Assembly (NCBI GenBank): GCA_947371275.1
Contig: CANBOV010000019.1
Location: 1-38,239 of the forward strand
Length of the DNA stretch: 38,239 nt
From: Flavobacteriaceae bacterium
GTDB lineage: Bacteria; Bacteroidota; Bacteroidia; Flavobacteriales; Flavobacteriaceae
Direction of reading: 5' to 3'
Shown here: one piece after another, positions 7,832 to 16,057 of the stretch
How the letters are laid out: each line of letters opens with the position of its first letter
How positions within the stretch are numbered: the first letter of the stretch is position 1
Position numbers and translations under genes: made by a program
The notes under the pieces: generated by a model
Databases searched by the model: none
The model's input: only the letters and a program-made list of their open reading frames with translations
What the model was told of the DNA's origin: nothing

Positions 7832-9025
7832 TTACGATAAAGCTGCTTTTACTTGGTCTGCTGCTTCTTGGAATTGCACCGCTGATAAGATTGGCATACC
7901 TGAATTATCAATTAATTCTTTGGCAATTTCGGCATTGGTACCTTGTAAACGAACGATGATAGGCACTTTAATAGCATCGCCCATATTTTTATAGGCATCT
8001 ACTACTCCTTGTGCTACACGGTCACAACGAACGATACCTCCGAAGATGTTGATTAAAATAGCTTTTACGTTTGGATCTTTTAGAATGATACGGAAGGCTG
8101 TTTCAACACGTTTAGCATCGGCAGTTCCACCCACGTCTAGGAAGTTGGCTGGTTCGAAACCTGCGTATTTAATTAAGTCCATGGTAGCCATTGCTAAACC
8201 AGCACCGTTTACCATACAACCTACGGTTCCGTCAAGATCTACATAGTTTAAACCAACTTCTTTGGCTTCCACTTCGATTGGATTCTCTTCACGAACATCG
8301 CGCATGTCGGCAATTTTTGTTTGACGGTATAAAGCGTTATCGTCTACATTTACTTTAGCGTCAACGGCTAATATTTTATTATCTGATGTTTTTAATACGG
8401 GATTAATTTCAAACATGGAAGCGTCTGAACCGATGTAGGCATTGTATAAAGAATCTACAAACTTCACCATTTCTTTGAACGCATTACCTGAAAGCCCTAG
8501 GTTGAATGCAATTCTTCTTGCTTGAAAACCTTGCAATCCTACTGTTGGATCAATTTCTTCGGTGAAGATTAAGTGTGGCGTGTGTTCTGCTACTTCTTCG
8601 ATATCCATTCCGCCTTCGGTAGAATACATGATCATGTTTCTTCCTCTAGCTCTATTTAGTAATACTGACATATAAAACTCAGAGGTTTCACTTTCTCCTG
8701 GATAGTATACATCTTCAGCTACTAATACTTTGTGTACTTTTTTCCCTTCGGGTGGCGTTTGAGGAGTAATTAATTGCATCCCGATGATTTGTTCTGAAAT
8801 CTCCTCAACTTGTTGCAAATTTTTGGCCAATTTCACTCCGCCGCCTTTTCCTCTTCCACCGGCATGAATTTGGGCTTTGATTACCCACCATCCTGTACCT
8901 GTTTCTGCTGCTAATTGTTTGGCTGCTGCTACTGCTTCAACCGGACTGTTAGCCACTATACCGCGTTGTACTCTAACGCCATAACCAGCTAATATTTCTT
9001 TTCCTTGATATTCGTGTATATTCAT
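7832..9025 (-). CDS. sucC: ADP-forming succinate--CoA ligase, beta subunit
   Basis: Beta subunit of succinyl-CoA synthetase, which couples succinyl-CoA to succinate conversion with ATP (or GTP) formation in the TCA cycle. Its 397 residues match the family length. The N-terminal ATP-grasp domain starts MNIHEYQGKEIL and contains a glycine-rich loop (GGRGKGGGVKLA). The middle part carries EINPV and the metal/nucleotide-binding region. The C-terminal CoA-ligase domain has GCMVNGAGLAMATMD, FLDVGGTA and INIFGGIVRCD. The alpha subunit gene sucD is not next to it and not in the window, so the complex must be assembled from two loci. It is transcribed alone: a -7 box lies 63 bases upstream and a strong terminator follows. 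Confidence 0.98.
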   Translation of the reverse strand: MNIHEYQGKEILAGYGVRVQRGIVANSPVEAVAAAKQLAAETGTGWWVIKAQIHAGGRGKGGGVKLAKNLQQVEEISEQIIGMQLITPQTPPEGKKVHKVLVAEDVYYPGESETSEFYMSVLLNRARGRNMIMYSTEGGMDIEEVAEHTPHLIFTEEIDPTVGLQGFQARRIAFNLGLSGNAFKEMVKFVDSLYNAYIGSDASMFEINPVLKTSDNKILAVDAKVNVDDNALYRQTKIADMRDVREENPIEVEAKEVGLNYVDLDGTVGCMVNGAGLAMATMDLIKYAGFEPANFLDVGGTADAKRVETAFRIILKDPNVKAILINIFGGIVRCDRVAQGVVDAYKNMGDAIKVPIIVRLQGTNAEIAKELIDNSGMPILSAVQFQEAADQVKAALS

Positions 9026-9087
9026 ATTAAAATAAATAGTTTGTTTTGAATAAGCGATTCTGAAACAAGTTCAGCATAAATGTGGCA

Positions 9088-9095
9088 CAAAAGTA
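9088..9095 (-). promoter_or_regulatory. -7 promoter box for sucC
   Basis: The minus strand reads TACTTTTG, an exact match to TAnnTTTG, 63 bases before the sucC start. A clear TTG at the -33 distance is missing. Confidence 0.5.
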
Positions 9096-9230
9096 ATTAA
9101 ATAGAATCAATCCTAAAAGAAATGTATACCAATTTAGTATATTTCTTGATTTTAATTAATTTAGCACCTATAACGCAACCTTTTCAATTCAAATACATCA
9201 TTAAAGAAAGTAAAACTTACTACCAAAAAC

Positions 9231-9689
9231 ATGAAAAAAGCACTGTGTATTTTATTTACTGTTATCGTTTTAAGTTCGTGTTCAAGTAACCAGTCTATTG
9301 AAAGCGTCACTATAGCTGGCAAAATCAACAACAATAGTGAGTATAATGGAGGAGCCAATCCACCACAGGAACTATTGGATGCTTTAGCAATCTATAATCC
9401 GTCTGCGAATCAGCTATTTTATGTAAGGAATGCGATCAATTACGCGCCTTTTACCCCTGCAATCACCTCCTTTAGTACGGATGTGAATGGAAATTATTCT
9501 CTAAATCTACCTGTGGGTACTTATGCAATCGTGTGTAAAGACAAATATGAATTTGAACAAAATCAATTGGCTACTGCGGACTGTATTTATTTGCAGCAAC
9601 CCGATGGCATTTTAACCGTGGTAAGCGCACCGCAAGTTTATGATTGGTCTTATACTGCAAAAGCGAATGTATGTGTTCCCCATCCTTAA
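9231..9689 (+). CDS. Small lipoprotein of unknown function
   Basis: A 152-residue predicted lipoprotein that I do not recognise as a named family. The signal peptide MKKALCILFTVIVLSSC ends in a lipobox with C17 as the lipidated cysteine. The mature part contains a segment (about residues 75-105) with the pattern FSTDVNGNYSLNLPVGTYAIV, typical of a carboxypeptidase-regulatory-like or prealbumin-like beta-sandwich. The C-terminus has several cysteines (C102, C113, C147). The second lipoprotein begins only 11 bases after its stop, so the two are probably co-transcribed. It is likely attached to the outer or inner membrane facing the periplasm. Its role is unknown. Confidence 0.8.
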   Translation: MKKALCILFTVIVLSSCSSNQSIESVTIAGKINNNSEYNGGANPPQELLDALAIYNPSANQLFYVRNAINYAPFTPAITSFSTDVNGNYSLNLPVGTYAIVCKDKYEFEQNQLATADCIYLQQPDGILTVVSAPQVYDWSYTAKANVCVPHP

Positions 9690-9700
9690 AGATAAAAAAT

Positions 9701-10111
9701 ATGAAAAAATCAATTCTTTATTCACTACTACTATTATCCCTACTTCAATTTGGTTGCAGTACTAATTCTAATTCTTCAGCGACCGACCCTGTTCAAGGAC
9801 TTTGGAAATTGGTTGCTGTTGACGGTACCTTTGCGGGCATACACGACACCTTTACCCCTGGACTTATCACTTGGACATTTAATCCTACTAACCACACTGT
9901 GACTGTTGTTAACAACAACACTGATCCTAATGCTTGGGATTTATTAGATTCGGGTGTGTATGATTATCATTTTGTAAATAATCCCGACTCTCCTTGTGGC
10001 GAAAGCATTGAAATCAACGGAAGTATTTATGGGTGTTATACGGTATCAAATAACAGTCTTATTATTGACCAAGCGATTGCGGATGGATTTGCTATCACAC
10101 TCACTCATTAA
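9701..10111 (+). CDS. Small lipocalin-like lipoprotein of unknown function
   Basis: A 136-residue predicted lipoprotein: MKKSILYSLLLLSLLQFGC gives a lipobox with C19. The mature part begins DPVQGLWKLVAVDGTFAG and continues with ITWTFNP and HTVTVVNNN strands. This GxWKL...TWTF pattern is typical of small lipocalin-like (eight-strand barrel) lipoproteins in Bacteroidota. Two cysteines (in SPCGES and YGCYTV) could form a disulfide. The frame stays open upstream to 9644, overlapping the previous gene, but the signal peptide fixes the start at 9701. It is probably the second gene of an operon with the lipoprotein at 9231-9689. The ligand is unknown. Confidence 0.8.
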   Translation: MKKSILYSLLLLSLLQFGCSTNSNSSATDPVQGLWKLVAVDGTFAGIHDTFTPGLITWTFNPTNHTVTVVNNNTDPNAWDLLDSGVYDYHFVNNPDSPCGESIEINGSIYGCYTVSNNSLIIDQAIADGFAITLTH

Positions 10112-10144
10112 CTGTCAAAAAGCACAAATTCTGCTCAATTTTTC

Positions 10145-10176
10145 TTTGGAATTAAGACATAAGCGCACTAGCTTTG
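10145..10176 (+). promoter_or_regulatory. Promoter of lysA
   Basis: TTTG at 10145-10148 and TAGCTTTG at 10169-10176, separated by 20 bases, match the Bacteroidota -33/-7 consensus (TTTG, TAnnTTTG). The gap to the start codon at 10199 is 22 bases. This is one of the best-formed promoters in the window. Confidence 0.75.
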
Positions 10177-10198
10177 CCTAAAATAATAATTCCCTTTT

Positions 10199-11404
10199 AT
10201 GCAACCATCTGAACTAGTAGCCTTGGCGCGAGAATATGGCAATCCGTTGTATGTCTATGATGCTGAAAAAATTGAATTTCAATACAATCGTCTCACTAAT
10301 GCTTTCTCGAAAGTAGAACGACTTCGCATTAATTATGCGATGAAGGCCTTGTCGAACATTTCGATTTTGAAGTTACTGAATACGTTAGGTTCTGGGTTGG
10401 ACACCGTTTCCTTGCAAGAAGTTCAATTGGGCATCCATGCTGGATTTACACCGGATAAAATCATCTTTACCCCTAATGGTGTTTCCTTTGAAGAAATTGA
10501 AGCTGTAGCCGAACTTGGGGTACAAATCAACATTGATAATTTATCGATATTGGAGCAATTTGGCACCAAATATCCTAAAGTCCCTGTTTGTATTCGTATT
10601 AATCCACATGTTATGGCAGGCGGTAACGAAAATATATCTGTGGGGCATATTGACAGCAAATTTGGCATTTCCATTTATCAGATTCCGCATGTCTTACGCA
10701 TCGTAGAGAATACGAAGATGAACATCAATGGAATACATATGCATACGGGTTCAGACATCTTAGATATTGAGGTATTCCTCTATGCTTCTGAAATATTGTT
10801 TGACACAGCCAAACAATTTAAGAATCTACAGTTTTTGGACTTTGGCTCTGGATTTAAAGTACCTTATAAAAAAGGAGATATTGAAACTAACATTGAGGAA
10901 TTGGGTAAAAAATTGAGCAAACGCTTTTTGGCCTTTGAAAAAGAATATGGCAGTCCGTTGACCTTAGCCTTTGAGCCAGGGAAATTCTTGGTGAGTGAAG
11001 CAGGTTATTTTTTGGCTAAAGTAAATGTGGTAAAGCAAACCACTTCTACGGTTTTTGCGGGGATAGATAGTGGTTTTAATCATTTGATACGTCCTATGTT
11101 TTATGGGTCGCAACATGTTATTGAGAACATTTCAAATCCAAAAGGTAAAGAGCGTTTTTATACCGTAGTAGGGTATATCTGTGAGACCGATACGTTTGCT
11201 AATAACCGCCGCATTGCCGAAATTCACGAAGGAGATATATTATGTTTTAAGAATGCAGGAGCCTATTGTTTCTCTATGTCCTCCAATTATAACTCCCGTT
11301 TTAAACCTGCTGAAGTATTATGGAAAAATGGGAAGGGACATTTGATACGAGAACGTGAGACACTAGAAGATTTGCTTCAAAATCAAATTATGCTATCATT
11401 ATAA
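10199..11404 (+). CDS. lysA: Diaminopimelate decarboxylase
   Basis: A PLP enzyme that decarboxylates meso-diaminopimelate to L-lysine, the last step of lysine synthesis. It has 401 residues, in the family range. The fold type III features are in order: PLYVYD near residue 16, the PLP lysine K49 in NYAMKALSN, HMHTGSDI near 180, the glycine-rich LDFGSGFKVPY, EPGKFLVSEAGY near 260, CETDTFANNR near 325 (the catalytic cysteine region) and GAYCFSMSSNYNSR near 355. It has its own promoter and shares a bidirectional terminator with the convergent pafA gene. It could in principle be a related decarboxylase (carboxynorspermidine or ornithine type), but the motif set fits LysA best. There is no fusion to aspartokinase. 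Confidence 0.93.
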   Translation: MQPSELVALAREYGNPLYVYDAEKIEFQYNRLTNAFSKVERLRINYAMKALSNISILKLLNTLGSGLDTVSLQEVQLGIHAGFTPDKIIFTPNGVSFEEIEAVAELGVQINIDNLSILEQFGTKYPKVPVCIRINPHVMAGGNENISVGHIDSKFGISIYQIPHVLRIVENTKMNINGIHMHTGSDILDIEVFLYASEILFDTAKQFKNLQFLDFGSGFKVPYKKGDIETNIEELGKKLSKRFLAFEKEYGSPLTLAFEPGKFLVSEAGYFLAKVNVVKQTTSTVFAGIDSGFNHLIRPMFYGSQHVIENISNPKGKERFYTVVGYICETDTFANNRRIAEIHEGDILCFKNAGAYCFSMSSNYNSRFKPAEVLWKNGKGHLIRERETLEDLLQNQIMLSL

Positions 11405-11444
11405 AAATAAAGCCCCATATCGAATTGATTTGGGGCTTTATTTT
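11404..11444. terminator. Bidirectional terminator between lysA and pafA
   Basis: A perfect 14-bp inverted repeat (AAAATAAAGCCCCA at 11404-11417, reverse complement at 11431-11444) with a 13-base loop. The A-rich and T-rich ends give a U tract in both directions. It overlaps the last base of the stop codon of each converging gene. Confidence 0.95.
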
Positions 11445-13057
11445 TACTTATCTAGAATCTCGGTTAGCACTTTAGCCTCAGTACCGTTGGGAAAGGCAGT
11501 TTTTATTTTCTGGGCTATGGTGGGTGCAATCTCAGTAATTACTTTACGGTCATGCGTTTCACCAGCTTTGATGTTCCAACCATAGAAAAGCAAGGGAACA
11601 TGAGTATCGTAGCTATAGGGTGTTCCGTGAGAGGTACCCGTAGCACCATATTCGATATACCCTGGTTTATCCAGAATTACTAGATCACCATCTTGGGTAA
11701 CATCATAGCCTTTGGCGATACAATTCAAATAATAATCGTTCCCGGTATCGGCCAATATCTCGGCTTCTGAGTATACTCTTTTTACTTGGTCTTGCGTCAT
11801 AAGATAATCGGTGAACGCCTTTGCCACATTAGACAACACTAACCCTTTGGCTTTGATTTTATCTTTATCAAAAAACAAATTAAAATTGGAATAATTCAGC
11901 ACTAAATCCTCTCCGAAGGTATCGGTTGAGAACTTTTTGAGATTCTTTGTGATATCTTTACTATCCACATTGATAACATTGTATTTATTGTCGTTAAGAA
12001 ATTTAGCGTTTTCTGCACCGGCGTGGTCTGCTGTTAAGAATAACAAATAATTATTCTTCCCTACAGTTTTATCTAAATAGGCCAAGAAATCGGCGATGGT
12101 CAAGTCTAAACGCAAATAGGTATCTTGTAATTCCATTGAACGCGGTCCTAACACATGGCCTACATAATCTGTAGATGAAAAACTTACAGTAAGGAAATCG
12201 GTTATATTATCTTGACCTAGATGCTCCTTTTCGATAGCGGTTTTGGCAAGTTCTTCTAACAAGTCGTTTCCGTAGGGCGTAGAACGCAATATCCCCGCAT
12301 CATTTTTTATGACATACATGGCCTTTAAATCATAAGGAAACACCGGTTTAGCTCCATTAACCTTACCTTCATAACTATTATCATCCGCTAGGCTCTCATT
12401 ATAGGCCTCTATGGGCTTGAGTAAATCCCATCCTTTATTGATGTAGGTCATATAATGCTTTTCGCTATTGAATTGGGTTACCCATTGCGGTAATTCGTTC
12501 CCATAAAAAGTACTTGAAATAAAGCTTCCCGTTTTACTATACCAAAAAGCCCAATTGGCAAAATGGCCTGCTGGCAAGATAGCTCCGCGGTCTTTTAGAC
12601 TCATTCCTATCACTTTTCCTTTAAAATTGGTAGCCAAACGCAGTTCATCAGTTATCGTAGTTGACAATAGATTTCTGGGAGACATGGCTCCTTCTTCTTT
12701 GGTTCCGTCCCCTAAGGTTTGCACGGTGGCATCATCGGTACAATACATTTCTTTACCCAATTTACGACTAAACCATTCGTTTCCAACAATTCCGTGTGTG
12801 GCTGGAGTAGTGCCCGTATAAATGGAGGCATGACCTGGTGCCGTATAGGTAGGCATATAATTGTAATGGGTATTTTGAAACACAAATCCTTTAGTAAGTA
12901 AGCGATTGAAGCCATTTTCGGAAAAATCACTTTGAAAACGGTACAAATATTCCATTTTCATTTGATCTACAACTATGCCTACTACCAATTTTGGACGTTG
13001 TTGAGCAGCAGCGGTCAAGGAAATTATAGAAAGGAGTGTACAAAAAGACTTTTTCAT
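11444..13057 (-). CDS. pafA: PafA-type alkaline phosphatase, phosphate-insensitive family
   Basis: A periplasmic phosphomonoesterase of the alkaline phosphatase superfamily, 537 residues from the ATG at 13057. It has the signal peptide MKKSFCTLLSIISLTAAAQQ. The metal ligand D31 is in VVDQM. The nucleophile is T72 in YTAPGHASIYTGT. N93 is in VGNEW, and K155 and R157 are in SLKDRG. These four match the PafA active-site set T79/N100/K162/R164 from Elizabethkingia with a constant offset of seven, as I recall those numbers. Further zinc ligands lie in STDYVGH, TADHAG and TSHGTPY. It should release phosphate from organic phosphoesters even when phosphate is present. A longer frame from 13078 starts with the TTG inside the -7 box and is rejected. 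The terminator is shared with lysA. Confidence 0.92.
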   Translation of the reverse strand: MKKSFCTLLSIISLTAAAQQRPKLVVGIVVDQMKMEYLYRFQSDFSENGFNRLLTKGFVFQNTHYNYMPTYTAPGHASIYTGTTPATHGIVGNEWFSRKLGKEMYCTDDATVQTLGDGTKEEGAMSPRNLLSTTITDELRLATNFKGKVIGMSLKDRGAILPAGHFANWAFWYSKTGSFISSTFYGNELPQWVTQFNSEKHYMTYINKGWDLLKPIEAYNESLADDNSYEGKVNGAKPVFPYDLKAMYVIKNDAGILRSTPYGNDLLEELAKTAIEKEHLGQDNITDFLTVSFSSTDYVGHVLGPRSMELQDTYLRLDLTIADFLAYLDKTVGKNNYLLFLTADHAGAENAKFLNDNKYNVINVDSKDITKNLKKFSTDTFGEDLVLNYSNFNLFFDKDKIKAKGLVLSNVAKAFTDYLMTQDQVKRVYSEAEILADTGNDYYLNCIAKGYDVTQDGDLVILDKPGYIEYGATGTSHGTPYSYDTHVPLLFYGWNIKAGETHDRKVITEIAPTIAQKIKTAFPNGTEAKVLTEILDK

Positions 13058-13075
13058 AGGATAACAGTTGAAGAA

Positions 13076-13083
13076 CAAAAGTA
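13076..13083 (-). promoter_or_regulatory. -7 promoter box for pafA
   Basis: The minus strand reads TACTTTTG, an exact TAnnTTTG match 18 bases before the ATG at 13057. It sits just downstream of the OmpA-gene region's terminator, as expected for a new transcription unit. No clear -33 TTG. Confidence 0.55.
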
Positions 13084-13105
13084 CAGAAACGAAATGAATG
13101 TGCCT

Positions 13106-13141
13106 AAAAAAACAAAGGCCTTCGGAAGTCCGAAAGCCTTT
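13106..13141 (-). terminator. Rho-independent terminator of the adhesin/SprF/OmpA operon
   Basis: A 12-bp stem with one mismatch (AAAGGCCTTCGG / CCGAAAGCCTTT) and a 4-base loop AAGT. On the minus strand it is followed by a T-rich tract (plus-strand A run 13106-13116). It lies 43 bases after the stop codon at 13184. Confidence 0.9.
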
Positions 13142-13183
13142 GAAAAATTCCCAATTTTTAACAACTATTATAACAACTAACTT

Positions 13184-15073
13184 CTATTTCAAAATCATAA
13201 ACGTACATCTACGATTTACGGCATGCTCTTCTTCGGTACAGTCATTTTTCGGACAAATGATCAACGGTTTGGTTTCACCGTAACCTACGGATGACAATCT
13301 GTTTCTTTCAATTCCATTCTGCACCAAATATTCTAAAGCTGAGGCGGCTCTTTTATTGGATAATCTTAAGTTATACATGGACGACGCGCGAGAATCGGTA
13401 TGGGAACCAATTTGTATTTCCATGTAGGGGTATTTTTTAAGCAATCCTACTAAGACATTTAATACTGAGGCGGCTTGAGGTTTGATATTCCATTTATCTA
13501 AATCGAAATAAATGTTTTCTAATTCGATTAAAACGGTTCCATCTTCTTTCTTGTTGATAATAGCTTCTGCATCATAATAGGACTCTACCTTCATTTGAAG
13601 GTCTAAGTATACTTTTCCATTTTGGCTGGTTTCAAATTCAGATTCAGCAGGAATATAAAAATCTTTGAACGCCATAATTTTATATTTTTTGTTGGGTTCC
13701 GTATTAAAATTAAAGTCCCCGTCTTTACCTACTAATTGTTCGTCTAGCAGCTTTCCGTTTTCATCATATAATTTCACTGTTGAACCCGGCAATAACTCCA
13801 TGGTCTTTTTGTCTCTTACTTCACCTTCTACTAAGTACTGCAACCTGTTTTTCTCACGAACAAAAGTGTATAAATTATCATCTCCTGCACGGTTGGACGC
13901 AAAGTAACCTTGGTCTTTGGTTTCATCCAAAATATAATTGAAATCATCCATTTCACTGTTAATAGAAGATCCTAAGTTTACTGGTTTGTCGTACTCGGTA
14001 TCACTCATTTTGACACTAAAGAACACATCTAAGTTTCCATTTCCTTGATGCCCGTCGGAGGCAAAAAAGAGAATTCCGTTGGAGGTAACATACGGGAATT
14101 GTTCGCGATGTGCGGTGTTGATGGTAGGGCCAAGATTTCTAGGTAACCCAAAAATGCCTTTTTCATCGATATCCACTACATACAAATCCATCGAACCATA
14201 CCCACCGGGCATATCACTGGCAAAGAACATTTGTTTTCCGTCTTTGGTAAGGCAAGGATGCTCTACCGAATATTCGTCGCTGGACATAGGCAATTTAGTA
14301 GCGTAGATCCATTTACCATCCTTGAATTCGGCTTTGAAAATCTTAATTGTTGCCACCTCTTCATCACCTACTTTTACTTGTTTATCTCCACTACGGTCAA
14401 AATACATTATTTTGCCATCGGACGTAAAGGTGGCATTACTTTCGTGGTATTTGGTATTGATCATATCGGGAAAAGGTTCGATATTAATCAATTGCCCTTT
14501 ATCATCTACCGAAGCAGAAAACAAATCTAGATAGGGTTTTTCATTCCAACCATATGATTTACCAATTGCGTTACGTGTGGAGGAAAAAGCGACTTTAGCT
14601 CCATAAAATGAAATTCCGAAATCACCCCTATTCTTCTCTTTAGACATTAGTTCCAAACGGTAACTGGTCTCTGCATTACGGGAAGCGCTTTTCATGAACT
14701 TCTGAGTATTTTGTTCATAGCCTAAATAAATACCCATAATAGAATCTCCCTTTTCTAGTTCTCTGTTTCCTTTTAAGGCATTAGCGTATCGGAAGTACAC
14801 TTCTTTATCGATACTGTCTTTGAACGTGGTAAATAATTTTTTGTAGGCTTGGACAGCATTGCCCATTTGGAAGTTATAGTAATAACAATCCCCAAGATTT
14901 TGCATTATCGTTTTGGATGGCGGAAGCTGTTCATAGACAGCAGCGGCTTTGATGTAGGATTTTGTGTGAAACAAAGCATCGCCATCCTTAACACTGGCTT
15001 TTTTTTGGGCAAAAAGGGTTGTAATACTGCAAAAAACAAAAAGTATATGGTAAATTTTTCTCATCGTTTTCAT
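13184..15073 (-). CDS. OmpA-family outer membrane protein with PD40 repeats
   Basis: A 629-residue envelope protein. Signal peptide (MRKIYHILFVFCSITTLFAQ) is followed by a TPR-like segment (about 25-110), a beta-propeller of WD40-like PD40 repeats (about 150-400; for example KIMYFDRSGD, KQMFFASDMPGG, GILFFASDG, GYFASNRAGDDN), a small CarboxypepD_reg-like domain (about 415-480) and a C-terminal OmpA domain (about 510-629). The OmpA domain keeps the peptidoglycan-binding pattern SHTDSRASSxYN...LSxxRA and the final NRRCTF. It should bind the peptidoglycan meso-DAP peptide. It is the last gene of the adhesin, PorP/SprF, OmpA operon: its ATG lies two bases after the stop of the SprF-like gene. Its architecture resembles PorE of the T9SS, but similar paralogues accompany many T9SS substrates, so I do not name it. 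Confidence 0.92.
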   Translation of the reverse strand: MKTMRKIYHILFVFCSITTLFAQKKASVKDGDALFHTKSYIKAAAVYEQLPPSKTIMQNLGDCYYYNFQMGNAVQAYKKLFTTFKDSIDKEVYFRYANALKGNRELEKGDSIMGIYLGYEQNTQKFMKSASRNAETSYRLELMSKEKNRGDFGISFYGAKVAFSSTRNAIGKSYGWNEKPYLDLFSASVDDKGQLINIEPFPDMINTKYHESNATFTSDGKIMYFDRSGDKQVKVGDEEVATIKIFKAEFKDGKWIYATKLPMSSDEYSVEHPCLTKDGKQMFFASDMPGGYGSMDLYVVDIDEKGIFGLPRNLGPTINTAHREQFPYVTSNGILFFASDGHQGNGNLDVFFSVKMSDTEYDKPVNLGSSINSEMDDFNYILDETKDQGYFASNRAGDDNLYTFVREKNRLQYLVEGEVRDKKTMELLPGSTVKLYDENGKLLDEQLVGKDGDFNFNTEPNKKYKIMAFKDFYIPAESEFETSQNGKVYLDLQMKVESYYDAEAIINKKEDGTVLIELENIYFDLDKWNIKPQAASVLNVLVGLLKKYPYMEIQIGSHTDSRASSMYNLRLSNKRAASALEYLVQNGIERNRLSSVGYGETKPLIICPKNDCTEEEHAVNRRCTFMILK

Positions 15074-15075
15074 TA

Positions 15076-16050
15076 TTAAAAGAATCGTGGTGATTTGTCA
15101 TATCCTTTTCCTGAACCGTCTTTATCTTTGTTGCCTCCTAAATCAAACAAGACAAAAACCTCATGGGAACCTGAGTTAAATTTCCTCAAGTTGGTTAAAG
15201 TGTAATCATAAGAATACCCAATTCTCAACGTAGGAGTCACATAGAAGCTAGCTAATCCACTTACCGAATCACCCAGTCTATAGCCTACCCCAGCTTCAAA
15301 TTTATTATTGATTAAAACATTTGTTGTTAAGTCTAATGAAACTGGCGCCCCTTGTACTCCCTTGGCCATAAAGGCAGGTTTAACTTTTAGATTATCATTA
15401 TCATTAAACGTAAAAACATACCCCCCTGTTAAGAAGTAGTGAATGGCTTCTACCCCGGTTGTCGTGATACCGTCCTGGTTTTCTAAATGTTTGGATGTTA
15501 ATAAATTTGGTGCCGAAAAACCAACATAGTAGTTAGGTCCGAACAAATAAGTTCCTGCTCCTACATTAGGGAATGTTTTGCTAATGTTATTTTTGAAAGC
15601 AGGATCTAAGGTTGGAGAGGTGTATTCAAATCCGTTAAAATTAGTACTAAAAAGCGTTACTCCTCCTTTTAAACCGAAGGATAATTTAGTTTCTTCCCCT
15701 ACGTTTAGCACGTAAGCAAAGTCGGCAAAAATATTGCTTTCATTCACTACGTCTCCTATTTCATCATGCACTACTGAAATACCCATCTCAACTTTTTTGG
15801 AAAACGGTTTGTGTGCAAAGAAAGACTGCGTTGTAGGAGCTCCTTTTATCCCGACCCATTGGGCACGGTATAAACCTCCCATATTAATTACACCTGGGTT
15901 GTCTGTGGCATAAGCAGGGTTGATTACACTCATATTATACATATAATGTGTAAACTCAGGGTCCTGTTGTGCTTGCATCAACGTTGAGCAAAATACAACA
16001 AAAAGTACTGTAAGGTATTGTATCGTTTTATGTTTCATAGTGGTACTCAT
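15076..16050 (-). CDS. PorP/SprF-family type IX secretion outer membrane protein
   Basis: A 324-residue predicted outer membrane beta-barrel of the PorP/SprF family (Bacteroidetes-specific membrane protein). It has a signal peptide (MKHKTIQYLTVLFVVFCSTLMQAQ) and the family's N-terminal hallmark QDPEFTHYMYNMSVINPAYA. Alternating hydrophobic strands follow, such as KLSFGLKGGVTLF, NYYVGFSAPNL and TLRIGYSYDYTL. Family members are each dedicated to a type B T9SS substrate encoded beside them (as SprF is to SprB) and are needed for its secretion or surface attachment. Here the partner is clearly the giant adhesin just upstream, 7 bases away. An in-frame ATG four codons later would give a cleaner signal peptide. 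Confidence 0.95.
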   Translation of the reverse strand: MSTTMKHKTIQYLTVLFVVFCSTLMQAQQDPEFTHYMYNMSVINPAYATDNPGVINMGGLYRAQWVGIKGAPTTQSFFAHKPFSKKVEMGISVVHDEIGDVVNESNIFADFAYVLNVGEETKLSFGLKGGVTLFSTNFNGFEYTSPTLDPAFKNNISKTFPNVGAGTYLFGPNYYVGFSAPNLLTSKHLENQDGITTTGVEAIHYFLTGGYVFTFNDNDNLKVKPAFMAKGVQGAPVSLDLTTNVLINNKFEAGVGYRLGDSVSGLASFYVTPTLRIGYSYDYTLTNLRKFNSGSHEVFVLFDLGGNKDKDGSGKGYDKSPRFF

Positions 16051-16057
16051 TGCTCAA

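Noticed and set aside
9161..9358. Minus-strand frame overlapping the first lipoprotein
   Set aside because: It is the antisense of a signal-peptide-bearing lipoprotein, whose leucine-rich start creates the apparent hydrophobic protein.
9644..9700. N-terminal extension of the second lipoprotein
   Set aside because: It overlaps the previous gene, and the signal peptide with lipobox begins at 9701.
12932..13283. Small plus-strand frames over the 5' end of pafA and the 3' end of the OmpA gene
   Set aside because: They overlap well-supported genes, a terminator hairpin and a promoter box on the other strand.
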